DNA of 64,000 bases from NCBI GenBank assembly GCA_002900995.3, contig CM035308.1:2356001-2420000 (forward strand), in the 5' to 3' direction. Shown piece by piece: positions 11,004 to 21,420 of the stretch. Numbering within the stretch: the first letter of the stretch is position 1; every line of letters starts with the position of its first letter. A program made the translations under genes and the position numbers. The DNA is from Ganoderma boninense (lineage: Eukaryota; Basidiomycota; Agaricomycetes; Polyporales; Polyporaceae). The notes beneath the pieces were generated by a model, which ran no database searches, was not told the origin of the DNA, and saw only the letters and a program-made list of their open reading frames with translations.

Positions 11004-11695
11004 TACACCACAGGCGTCGCTGCGATCCTCCGCCCCGCAAACGGGACACTACTCCCTGCCGTGGCGAGTGCGCAAGGGCCCAAGACTCCACCGCGCCATA
11101 GCCGAGCCTTCTGAACCGACTCCCAGCGAGGATGCGCCGATGCCAGCCTCAAGCAGCAGCCCGGAGAAGACGGAAGCTAAAATCACGGAGATGTTGCGGG
11201 CAGGCGTCACCCCGTAGATGATGATTCCGGTACTCTGGCATACTTCTCGAGCACTTGTACACCACGTTCGTCCACTTTGATATGACATCGCTGGTCTGAC
11301 GAGTGGTCGCATATAAGAGCACATGCAGTGCCCTCACAAGGGATGAGCAACGCGCAGCAGGCTTCCAAAGAGGGACCACGGCGAAGAGCTGCATTGTCCA
11401 GGCCCTAGAATACGGACACGCCGACGCGGCTCACCACAGCGCTGAACGCCATGAGGATCGGATAGTGGATCCGGATGCGGTTCACGAGGTGCCCAACGTT
11501 GAACGTTGAACAGTTAGAGGGACAGACGCCCTTGGTGAACATCGCGATGTAGAGCGAGACAGGGAGGCATGTACCATCTACAGAGAGGCGGTACAAATAA
11601 AATTGGGGGACTCTGCGTCAGTCGAAAGTGAGCATCAGCCCCGACTTGGACCCTAGTGTGCTCCTTGGAGATGACCGTGAGGTCGGGTAGGCCTA
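11004..11695 (-). pseudogene. Decayed MCT transporter copy (C-terminal half)
   Basis: Translated minus strand matches the intact MCT gene at 8696-10533 piece by piece but in shifting frames. VSLYIAMFTKGV and ILMAFSAVVSRVGV (11405-11596) match VTLYIAMFTRAL and ALMAFSAVVSGIGA. IIIYGVTPARNISVILASV and SGLLLEAGIGASS match the next helices. CALATAGSSVPFAGRRIAAT, ending PVV-stop at 11004-11006, matches CALATGASSVAVAFARRRIT ending QVV-stop. At least two frame changes and a missing N-terminal half argue for a pseudogene from tandem duplication. The upper edge is approximate, set where similarity to the intact gene fades near 11690. Confidence 0.75.
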
Positions 11696-12099
11696 CTATA
11701 GGGTATGGAACGTTTCAAAACCTAGCTCGATATCAACAGCTTGACCAAATCAGAGACAAGAATGCTCACCTATCAAGGATATATGTTTCAGAGCCTAATC
11801 CAAGTGACCTATATTGGAATATTCGCTGGTCGCCGTCAAAACTCGGAAACGAACGCAGGTCGTGACTCGTCGGTGGCAACGTTAGTAACGTTGGGTAAAC
11901 GCCCGTCTGCGACTTAAATCCCCGTTTTAGGCGCTCACGGCTCCTTGTAGCGGCCATGTGAATCAGTACCAGTGGCCATACGGCAACGCTCCCTACGGTA
12001 CGTACTGGAGCGTTTGATTGCAGTTACTAACTGCAATTATCAGCCTTATGCCGTCTTTCCTTGCAAGTTTGAGAACGGATCTTCAGACGCAACAACAAT
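11696..12099. other. Intergenic, no gene seen
   Basis: About 400 bases between the MCT pseudogene and the methyltransferase stop codon. Frames are short. It may contain further unreadable remains of the duplicated MCT gene. Confidence 0.4.
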
Positions 12100-12923
12100 T
12101 CAGTAAACATATGGGACAAGCTTGTACGGCGTCCTCTTCGCCCACTCCTCCCACTCTTGCCCGAACCGGTTCCTCAACACCTCGTCCTCTGTCGACACCC
12201 TTCTCACAACCCCACCCGCAACACTGGCCCACCACAATGCCCACGCGGCCGCAGGGCCGGCGACCCATGGATTGGCCAGCATCCCGCTTTCGTACAAGTA
12301 CGACCCCGGGCCCAGGCCGACCGTCGCAATCCCCGCGATGCCGAGGAGGAGCCCCGAGTACGAGGGGTGGCGGACGACGCCGTACGGGCCCCAGGTGACG
12401 AGCTTGTGCTCCTTGAAGAGCGCGAGCTGGAACGTGAAGAACTTGCCGAGCGTCTCGTAGCACCTCTTCCTGATCCACGTCCCTGCGACGAGCAGGAGGC
12501 CGCCGACGATGAACGGGGCGGAGAGCCTCAGCGCGCTGACGCGGGCCGGGTCTGGGAAGAGGCGGGCGAGGACGGGCGCGGAGAGCCGATGGGTGGGGTA
12601 CGCCCGTGCGAGGATCGCGGCCACTTCGGCTATGTGGAGCACGTAGCTGGGGCCCTGTCGGCATCCGTGAGTATCGACTCACGCGCGCGATCTACTTATC
12701 GCTTGGGCCAGGGAGGAGAGAGAGAAAACAGGTCGGCGTAGACGAAGAGAGAAGCACTCACCAAACATATTCTGGTGTACCAACCCTTGCTGCGAGTGAT
12801 GAAGTCCTCGCTGCCGTACTTGGCTCGGTCGTCGGAGTCCGGGAGTGGCTGTGGCGACTTGAAGGACACTGTTTCGGCGAGGGTTATGACGGCAAATGCG
12901 GGGAGCTTTGCGATATATGCCAT
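12100..12923 (-). CDS. Isoprenylcysteine carboxyl methyltransferase-like protein
   Basis: Integral-membrane methyltransferase of the ICMT/Ste14 family, which methylates the C-terminal prenylcysteine of Ras-type proteins and mating pheromones at the ER. Two exons (12762-12923 and 12100-12654) joined in phase give 238 residues, close to yeast Ste14 (239). The diagnostic C-terminal half is present: LVTWGPYGVVRHPSYSGLLL (SAM-binding His-Pro) and, near the end, STEDEVLRNRFGQEWEEWAK, matching the family's E-x2-L-x3-FG-x-E-W signature. Several hydrophobic helices fit a polytopic protein. The upstream ATG at 12921-12923 is chosen because the codon at 12930-12932 is TTG. Basidiomycetes often carry several ICMT-like paralogues, so this may not be the housekeeping Ste14. 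Confidence 0.85.
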
Positions 12924-13862
12924 GGATGTCAAGTTGGCTATTCGGATGGGCGGTATATGAGAAGGCTAGGGATGGTATTGAGGGTTGTTGTGTGGACCTG
13001 TGAGTTAACTTGAAATTTCGAACTGCCTGCTGGGTTTATATGGCGCTCTAATCGACTGTGCAAACAAGCAAACAAAGGTTAAAAGAAGTCGTAAGATGAT
13101 GGCCCGTGGATAACATAGACTCCGACAAGGCTCAGATGCCCCCAGACGTAGAAGCGGCTGAGAAGCGGTATCCGGAGCGAAAAAACTCGGAATGGAGTGC
13201 CCGTTATGCAAGCCATCACATGGGCTCCTGGCTGCTGCCCATGGCTAGCGCAAGGCTGACTAGTGCTGACTTCCTCGCCTTTCGAGAAGGTGGGCTATTG
13301 CATCTATCACGTACATTCAGACCTACCGAGTGGCTTGTGCAGTCGGAGGAGATAGGTCACGGTTAGCCCAACACCCGAGCATCGGCCTTCTACGGTGGTA
13401 CGTTACTCCCTCCAGTGTTACTTGAACGTTACCTTCTGCAAATGTGCACCGACATTCGAATCTCACACCTCCCTGGCTGCGTGCCTGGTGAGGTTACCCC
13501 CGGGCCGATGTCCGGGCCGGGAGCAGCTTGGCCGCTTCATCCTGCCGGGCAGAGGTTTTTCTCCGTCTGCTCGCCGCTTGTTGATTGCTGGAGTCTGTTG
13601 GTCGGGTTCGCGCGTCGGCTTTCGTCACTAGCAATCCTACACTTTGCCCCTCCCCTCGTCTGCCCCCCGTTTCGCAGCGTGACATGCATTGGACTGGCAG
13701 AACTCGGGCTACGTCAGTCTCCCAAGCCCTCTCAGTCTGGTGAATGTCAGGTGCCAGACTCGGGGCTTGCGGACCCCACTCCGCTTTCCCAAGCTTGAAT
13801 ACGATCCCAACCCGAAGCTGCATACATCGGCCGACCCTCGCCTTCCTTCGCACCCTTCCACG
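12924..13862. other. Divergent promoter region
   Basis: About 0.9 kb between divergent genes (methyltransferase to the left, aldolase to the right). No supported coding sequence. The 200 bases before 13863 are C/T-rich, as is common near fungal transcription starts. Confidence 0.5.
13035..13040 (-). promoter_or_regulatory. Possible TATA box of methyltransferase gene
   Basis: The minus strand reads CATATAAACCC about 112 bases upstream of the ATG at 12923. Position and sequence fit a fungal TATA element; there is no other support. Confidence 0.4.
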
Positions 13863-15093
13863 ATGCCGCTTACAGGGAACCGCACCCTCGCCATCCTGCG
13901 CAAGGCGGAGGACGAAGGCTACGGGATTCTGGCCCAGACCTGGTGCGCATCCTCAGCCCTGCTTTCTAACCCCCCTTGCTGATCCCCTTATGTGCACGGC
14001 AACCAACCAGCTATGACGCAAACTGCGTCATCGCCCTCGTCCACGCGGCTGAGCAATGTCGCAGCCCGGCCATCATCCAGATGTTCCCGGTCACCCTCGC
14101 CTTCGGCAAGGGTCCTTGGCTGCAGTTCTGTCTGAATGCGTGAGTACGCCCCATGAACCGATGTGTGCCAGCGGTTGTTGGACGGATGGACCGACGCCAA
14201 CTACAGAGCCCATCAAGCCTCTGTCCCCATTGCTGTCCACCTTGACCATGCGATCGATCCCGAACACCTCGAGCTTGCCCTGTCCCTCGCGGAGCAAGGC
14301 ATTGCCTTCGACAGCATCATGGTCGATGCTAGCCATGCAGAGGTTAGCCTACGCATATATCCTGCCCAAGATACACATTGACGTGCGCACAGACGGACGA
14401 AGAGAACATCGCGCTCGCGCGGCCATATATCGAACGCGCAGAGAAGCTCGGCGTCGCAGTCGAGGTAGAGCTGGGACGCCTCGAGGGCGGCGAAGCCGGT
14501 CTGCGTATGATTTCCGACGCAAAGCTCACCAAGCCTGAGGGTGCGCGCGCATTCATGGAGGGGTACGTATACTTATGTATCCCCTTGTGGATGGGTAGCC
14601 GGTTAACCTGGGGCTCGAAATAGCACTGGAGCCCTGATACTCGCGCCGAGCATCGGAAACTTGCACGGATCGTACATAAATGGACCAAAGTTTAGGCAAG
14701 ACATGTCAGTATATGCGCGGAATCGTTTGTCTTTTTTCAATCATCTGATTCTTCGATAGCTTGAAGGACCTCCAGAGCACGTTCAAGGGGACGATCCCAC
14801 TTTGTCTGCACGGCACAGATGAACTGCCGGACGAGCTGTTCAAAGAGTGCATCGCGAATGGCATATCGAAGGTCAGCTACTCGTTTGCATCTTAACACTA
14901 GATGCTTCCCTATACCCTCTTGTTGCCGCAACAGATCAACATCAATAGCTGGGGGAGGGACCCCTATGCGAAGAAGCTTGCTGAAGGACTACAAACAAAG
15001 ACGTTCCCAGAAGCAGTCGACGATGCGACGAAGGTGTTCGAGGACGTCTGTGTGCGATTCTTTGACTTGTTTGACTCCTCGGGGAAGGCCTGA
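13863..15093 (+). CDS. Class II (zinc) ketose-bisphosphate aldolase family protein
   Basis: Fructose/tagatose-bisphosphate aldolase class II fold. It begins MPLTGNRTLAILRKAEDEGY and splices to CYDANCVIALVHAAEQCRSP. IAVHLDHA carries the first zinc His and catalytic-region Asp. DSIMVDASHAE precedes an intron, and VAVEVELGRLEGGE holds the conserved Glu region. GNLHGSY and LCLHGTDELPDE supply the other zinc His positions. GISKININSWGRDPYA resembles the phosphate-binding GISKINI loop of the family. TGA stop at 15091-15093. About 290 residues, slightly shorter than bacterial FbaA. Such proteins in fungi are not the main glycolytic enzyme with certainty. Together with the dehydrogenase at 15479 it may cleave a sugar-acid-derived substrate. 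Confidence 0.85.
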
Positions 15094-15478
15094 AGTGTTG
15101 TTAATCGTGGTGGATAATTGACTTATCTTTTTCTCGAGCTGGTAGAGGGTTCGTATCGCAATGGATGCAGGTCCAAAGCTTCCAACGCCCAGCCTATCCA
15201 GCTCAATCTACTACACATGGCCGTACCTGGTAGCCCACAACTGTGGCTCGTGACATCGAGACAGTGCATGGGATGGAGACTTATAGGGAGAATTGAATTG
15301 TCAGACCGCGCGCCCGTTCCGGACTGGGCTCTATTCTCATCCACGGGACCTCTCCCATGATGACGCAGCGGCAGGCGACATGCGGCTTTCCCGTCTCCAC
15401 ACCCACCATATATTATGATTCTCATCCTCGCCTGGTCGCCAACGCATCGCATACACACGCAAGGGCTGCATCGTCAGC
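15094..15478. other. Intergenic between aldolase and dehydrogenase
   Basis: 385 bases. A TATATTAT run near 15407-15414 lies about 70 bases upstream of the next ATG and could be a TATA element. No gene seen. Confidence 0.45.
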
Positions 15479-16744
15479 ATGGTGAAGAAGGTCATCTTAA
15501 TCACGGGGGCAAGCGGGTTCCTTGGTGTAAGGGTCAGTACGTTCTCCCCAACCAGCACATCTCACGCGTACTCACGTCCTTATCCCCTCGTTCGAAGCTC
15601 GCCGGTGCGATCAATGAAGATCGCGAGCTGTCGGACGTCCAGCTCATCCTCGTCGACGTCATCGAACCCAAGTTACCGCCAAACTCGAGCGCTATAACGA
15701 TCCAGGCGGACTTGACGGACCCAGCACAGGCCAATGCCCTCTTCGACGCTAAATACGGTCTCTACGATGCGGTGTACTGCCTGCACGGTATCATGTCGCG
15801 GGGATCCGAGGACAATTTCGATCTCGGAATCAAGGTCATCCCACGAAACGTTTTTGCCATGCCGTCTCGAGACTGATTCTCCAGGATTTCAGGTGAACGT
15901 GGACTCAGTACGAAACGTCCTGGGCGCCGCGCGGGACCACGGGAAGGCCCAAGGGTCCCTCATCAAGTTCATCTTCACCTCGTCCCTCGCTGTGTATGGC
16001 GGCCCTCTCGTGCGCAGTGTTTCCCAAGTCCGAGTGCTTCAACACGCCTGCAGCCACTAACCGCGCACTCTTTTTTCCCAGCCTGAAGTCATCCAACCCG
16101 ACACGATCGCCACGCCAGAAGGCGCATACGGCACAGGCAAGCTCGTCTCGGAACTGTTCGTGAACGAGTACACTCGCCGCGGCTTCGTCGACGGCCGCAT
16201 CCTCCGCCTGCCAACCGTGACCGTCCGCCCAGGCCCACCGAGCGCAGCCACGTCCGCCTTCATCTCCGGTACACACAATCCCTTATTTTCCAAGCTGGCG
16301 CGCTGAGCCCCCTCTCCTCATCCAGGTATCATCCGCGAGCCCCTCCAAGGGCTCCCCGCCACCTGCCCCATCGGCAGCTCCCTCACCTCTCCCGAGCTCG
16401 AGCTCGCCGTCTGGATCGCCAGCCCCGAAGTGACGCTCCAGAACCTGGTCATCGCGCGCCGCGTCCCCGCGGCGGCGTTCCGCGCGCACACGCGCGTCGT
16501 CTGCCTGCCGGGCTTCACCGTGACCGTGCGCGAGGAGATCGCCGCGCTCGAGGCCGTGGCGGGGAAGGACGCCGTCGCGCTCATCCGCTTCGAGGACGAT
16601 CCGGAGAACCGCCGCGTCGTCTCCTCGTGGCCGTCGCGCTTCGACAACGCGTACGCGCTCGCGCTCGGCTTCGTCGTGGACGAAGGGGGGCTCGTGCCTG
16701 TTGTCCGCCGGTTCCAAGAGGAGCTGAAGGCGAACGCGTCGTAA
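15479..16744 (+). CDS. NAD-dependent epimerase/dehydratase, D-erythronate dehydrogenase-like
   Basis: Extended SDR. MVKKVILITGASGFLGVR carries the Rossmann GxxGxxG (GASGFLG). Later exons give LAGAINEDRELSDVQLILVD and DAVYCLHGIMSRGSEDNF, a sequence type typical of DenD-like enzymes (HGIxSxGxExDFD). FIFTSSLAVYGGP holds the active-site Ser region and EGAYGTGKLVSELFVNEY the YxxxK catalytic pair. ILRLPTVTVRPGPPSAATS and ATCPIGSSLTSPELELAVW complete the family pattern. The C-terminus is rich in RRVVSSWPSRFDNAYALALGF. TAA stop at 16742-16744. Bacterial DenD oxidises D-erythronate to the 2-keto acid in tetronate catabolism. The same orientation and 385-bp spacing from the aldolase suggest a functional pair, which is inference. 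Confidence 0.82.
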
Positions 16745-17958
16745 GATTCGTAACGCTCGGGGCACTTTCCCCAACAGCTTTACGCCCGCGGCCGTCCATG
16801 CATGCATTTGTGCTGAGTTTGATCGGACCAGTCTTCTTCTCAATGGCATACAAAATTGCATAGTTCAGGTTACGCGACATCGTGAATAGAACAGACGGAC
16901 CAAACTCTATGGACAAACGGGAAGATAAGAATAACTTTTCAACGAGACACAATTAGAAACAGCAATCCCAACCGCAAGAGACCGAACAGAACTTGGGTGT
17001 ATGTGTCTGGCAACCAGCGCGGACGAGAAAGGAGTAGGTACGTATAAAGCCACACGCCTGCACAAGGCCACTCGGAAAGAGCCAAGAGATGAGCACATAG
17101 CGTGATGAGAAAGTAAAAAGAAATCAAAATGTTAAAAGATACACCCAAGGAGGTACCAAGAAAGGCTACAAATGCGACCATTGCAATTGCATACACACAC
17201 ATATCCCGCGGACCCCCCAAATCAGAGGGGTATACGATGGGGATCCGGAGGGAGTGGGCATGACAACAGCTGCGTTGATAAATATTCAAAAAGCCAGCCA
17301 GTAGTGTATGAGGGTTACGTACGACGTGCACTCCAAGAAGTGATCACGGGTATGACACGAAAGAGAACAAGGAAGAAAGGTTTTCGCGGAAGGAGCGGGG
17401 GGCGAGAAGGGTCGTGAACGTCGTGACGAGAGCATAACGAGGACTGCGGGCTGCGGAGCGCACGGTGGACGGGCGTGGTCGAGCCGCGGCACGCGCGCAC
17501 CCCATGCTCTGACGACGACGCAACTCGCCTGCCCGCCCGCGCGCCACCCATACGCGCGAGGAGAAGCCCAACAAGCAACAAGCATTGAAGACACTAGCAC
17601 AGAGACAAGCACAAACACAGTCACAGCACGGCACGGCCGAGGAGTACGCGGGAAGAAGGGGCAGAATCGTAGGTAGCGAGAGAAGGAAGGGAGGGGAGGG
17701 AGGGCGAAAAGAGCCGGAGCAGTCTAACCTGGTATCATCATTTTACATCCGAAGTCCCCCAGGCAAGCGCGTCCGTTGCCGGGCTGGTGGGAAGGTGAAA
17801 AAAGAAGGGGCCAGGGCGCGCCGCCATCTACAAGGAAAGCAAAGTTGGTGGTCGCGGTCCGTGTCCTGCACTCCGCCCGCCGCCCGCCGTCCACCTCGCA
17901 CCAGTCACGACGTCCACCGCCCACTGTCATCCACCACCATCGTCCACCGAGGGACCGT
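16745..17958. other. Intergenic between convergent genes
   Basis: About 1.2 kb between the stop of the dehydrogenase (+) and the stop of the mucin (-). It should contain both 3' UTRs. Purine-rich on the plus strand at 17340-17720. No supported gene. Confidence 0.45.
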
Positions 17959-20900
17959 CTACCAGTTCATCGTGTTGTCGCGCAAGATCGGCGTCCCGAT
18001 CACAGGTCGCCGCTCACGCATGCCGGGGTTGAACGGGTCCTCCGCCGCCCCCGCGGGTGCGCTCTGTTCCGCAAATGTCCGCAGGGAGTCCGCGGCGTAG
18101 TAGAAGGACCGCCTGCGCTGGCCGCCGACCGAGTCGCGGTCGAACTCGTGGTCGTCCGGCGGCGCTCCGACGAACTCGTTCTGGTGAGGGTCCGAGAGGC
18201 GGCGGTGCGCGAGCTCGCGGCGCTGCTTGATGGCGCGGTAGATGAGGAAGGCGAGGATCAGGAGGGTGATCGCGCCTAGCGACGAGACAACGCCAATGAT
18301 CGCATTCTCGCGAGTCTTGGACGATGCGCTTGCGCCAACCGATGTGCCGTCCCCTGTGCTTCCGGAGCCGGAGCCGGAGCTGCCGTTCGAATTCTCGACG
18401 GGGAAGCTCGAGACAATGTGCGAGGCAAGTTCGCTGTATGGCGACCCAAGCGCAGTGTAGAACGCCGAGGACGTGACCTTGAGCTGCTGTGCCAGCGTGT
18501 CCACAGAGTCCTTCGGGATCCAGGCAAGGAACTCGGTTTGCAGGAGGTTAATATCGTTCGGGCCCGAGTAGTCGTTGGGGATGTACACGTGAAGCTGGTA
18601 CGTTTTGACTTGGTCCGCTATATCACTGTATGAGAAAACGATCCGTTGTACAATGAGGGACGCAACTTACCCGTCAGACTGAGAGAAGCCTGCAGGATGG
18701 GCGACATCCATGCAAAGATCTGTGACGAGGAGTTCGAGTTGTGGACGACAAAGTCCCAGTTCAGCCCGGTGTCGAACAGCAGCGAAATCAACGAGAAGCC
18801 AGAGAGATCGGGGTCATCAGGATGGGAACCAACGACCGGGAAGATCTGGTTCGGCAAATCGGACGGGAGCGCAGGCTGGGTAGGCGCAGCAGAATCCGGC
18901 GCGGAGATCACGAGGGTAGTTGTTGGCTGATCAGGATCCGTCACCGATGACGGGACGGTCGACGTGCTCGGGGTCGATGCAACCGCGAGGGAAGTCTCGG
19001 TGACGAACGTGAACTGCGAGTTGACCGACGGAGTGGACGTAAGCGAGAACGAAGTGGAGACGCTGGTGAACGTCAGCGTCGAGGTGATCGACGGCAAACT
19101 GATCACGGTGCCGCTGGAAGTCGAGTTTCCGGTCGCCGTGGAGGTCAAGTTGCCACTGGTAAAGGTCGTACTGTTCCCGGAGGAAGTGACAGTCTGGTCT
19201 CCACTGGTAGTAGTCGACGTAATGGTATCGTTCCCGGAGATGGTCTGGGTTCCGCTGGTAATGGTGGTGGTGCCGTTGCCTGACACTGAGGTAATGGTGG
19301 TGGTGCCGTTGCCTGACACAGAAGTAATGGTGGCCCTACATTTAAATGTGAGTGAGATTCCCATATAGACGTGCTGTTAGTATTCTACACTCACGATTCA
19401 CTTGTACTTGTACTCGTGATCGTGCCACTCCCAGTATCCGTCGGACCAACCGAAGTGCTGGTTGGGCCACTTGACGTGATCGTTTCGCTGCTCGTCGAGG
19501 TAGACGATGCATTAGGGGAAAGGATACTAGACAGGATAGAAGTGATGGGAGGCAAAATTCCACTGCTAGACGACGAGGTTGCCGAATCCGTCGCCGACGG
19601 GGATGTAACAGAATCGGAAGCGGTGGGCGTGGCAGAGTCGGACCCAGTGGTCGTGATGGTCCCTGACTGGGAAGTCTCCGTAGACGTTGCAGTGATCGAA
19701 GCGCTGTCGGTGGAGGTGCTAGTCGGAGGGTTGAGGATGGACGAGAGTATGGAACTCAGAGGGTCACCGGGGGTGGACGAAGTTGATGAAGCCGCCGTGG
19801 TAGTCGCAGAGAGCGAGGACGTAGCAGAATCGCTGGTGGCCGTAAGAGAATCGCTCGAGGCCGTGCCGGTGACCGTAGTCGTCCCTGAATCAGTCACGGT
19901 GGCCGATCCTGTGTCAGTGGAAGTGGCCGATCCTGTGTCGGTGGAAGTAACCGAACCGGTCACAGAATCGGTGGAGGACGAAGTAGCGGACGCTGTGGTG
20001 GACGAATCGGTGGGCGACGGGTTCAAAATGGACGACAGGAAGGACGACAATGGATCAACGGACGATGAGGTTGAAGTTGCCGAAGCCGTGGTTGTGGGAG
20101 AAACGGATGTTTGGGTATCAGTTATGGATGCGGAACCTGTGGATGTTGCAGAGATAGATCCCGAGTCGGAGGCGCTGGCAGTTGTTGTAGTTGCAGATGC
20201 AGTTCCAGAGTCAGTTGACGAAAGAGACGACGAATCCGTAGATGTCGCCGACGCGGACGTTGAGGTGGTCGTCGAACTGGCGGGAACCAAGGAGGTGGTG
20301 CCTCCCAAAACATTTCCGATGTCTTGGCCCGCGCTGCCCACTACGCTACCTAAACCGTCGCCAAGGTCGCCCAGGGTCTGGCCAAGACCACCTGGAGAAT
20401 AAGAATAGTGTCAGAATCCCGAAAGCACACAAAAGAGCAACACAAGCGTGTTCGTGAAAAGGGCTGCATTCGCCTGGCCTGCGTTGCCCAGGCTCCCAAA
20501 ATGAGCGCGAGTGTGATGAGCTCAAGTGTCACAAACGCGTGTTTTGACCACATCCGGGGCTCGCAGGACGGTCTAGAGCATGAAACACGGGGTGATGACG
20601 TTTGGTTCGCGGTGAGCTGAAATTGGGATGTGATCGCGGAAAGCATCACAAGCGCCCACAAGCGTAACCAGGAAAGAAAATTCGCCGCTCTCACGGCGAT
20701 CAGTTCAATGTCGACGCCGTCTGCGCCAATGCCAAAAAGTGACCCCAGTCTATGCACCTTGATGCGGGGTGCAGGCTCTCTTGAGGGAGTGATATAGCAA
20801 GGAAGGAAGACACAGAACAAAATGTCAAACTGAGAATATGTCATGCCGCATGAAGATCAAAACGGGAGGTTGATCATCATGGGCGTCGTGACCGCGTGGA

Positions 20901-21420
20901 CAACGGCGGCAAGAGGGTCGCTGGACAGCGAAAAAAACCCCGTCCAGGACACGCCCGACGTCGCCGTAGCCACAACGCACGGAGGGAGCAGGAGTTTCGG
21001 ATGCGAGCACGGACCCGTTAACATTCTACTGCTGCGGTTTGACAAGCGCAAGCATAAGGTAGACGCGTCGAACGAGGAACTCCCCTCAGCCGATGCGTAG
21101 CAAATGGTGAGTTGTCCGCAGAGCGAAGCAAGCAAGGCCAAGGGGACCTGAGCTCTGGGGCCACGTCGCAAGAGAGGTAGGGCAGATAGCGGATAGAGGG
21201 TGGCGGAAGCGAGAACGGAGGAGAAGGGGGGCTCAAAAGAGGAGAATGAATACTCACTGAGAAGGTCGCGGTGCTGGAGGAGCTCTGAGATATGATCCCT
21301 CTTGAAGGCGAGGGAACGACGGGCGTGAGACGATTGGAGCGAAGAGCGAGAGGCAGAGACCTGGGACAGCTGGAGAGTGGCGGCGAGGAGAGACGCGAGG
21401 AGGGCGTTAGGGATATACAT
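17959..21420 (-). CDS. Msb2-like signalling mucin
   Basis: Type I membrane sensor of the Msb2 kind, which feeds the Cdc42/filamentation MAPK pathway in other fungi. Four exons (21258-21420, 19395-20391, 18671-19335, 17959-18617) sum to 2484 nt, or 827 residues, with all phases closing. The signal peptide is MYIPNALLASLLAATLQLSQ. About 450 Ser/Thr-dominated residues follow, containing the imperfect repeat PLSSxLSSILNP three times and a SVSGNGTTTIT duplication. A folded juxtamembrane domain includes GFSLISLLFDTGLNWDFVVH, SSQIFAWMSPILQ, HVYIPNDYSG and SSFPVEN. One helix (IIGVVSSLGAITLLILAFLI) precedes a basic cytosolic tail ending RRPVIGTPILRDNTMNW. That ending resembles the short conserved C-terminus of filamentous-fungal Msb2 (from memory). 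The first intron is unusually long, at 866 nt. Confidence 0.78.
19257..19330. repeat. 33-bp tandem repeat in mucin ectodomain
   Basis: Two near-identical 33-bp units (19257-19289, 19290-19322) and the start of a third. On the coding (minus) strand each unit encodes TITSVSGNGTT. Such repeats commonly vary in number between strains in fungal mucins. Confidence 0.75.

Noticed and set aside
19371..20402. Long plus-strand open frame (343 codons), Val/Glu/Asp-rich
   Set aside because: It is the antisense of the Ser/Thr-rich mucin exon; the composition is a direct mirror of Ser/Thr codons, with no domain.
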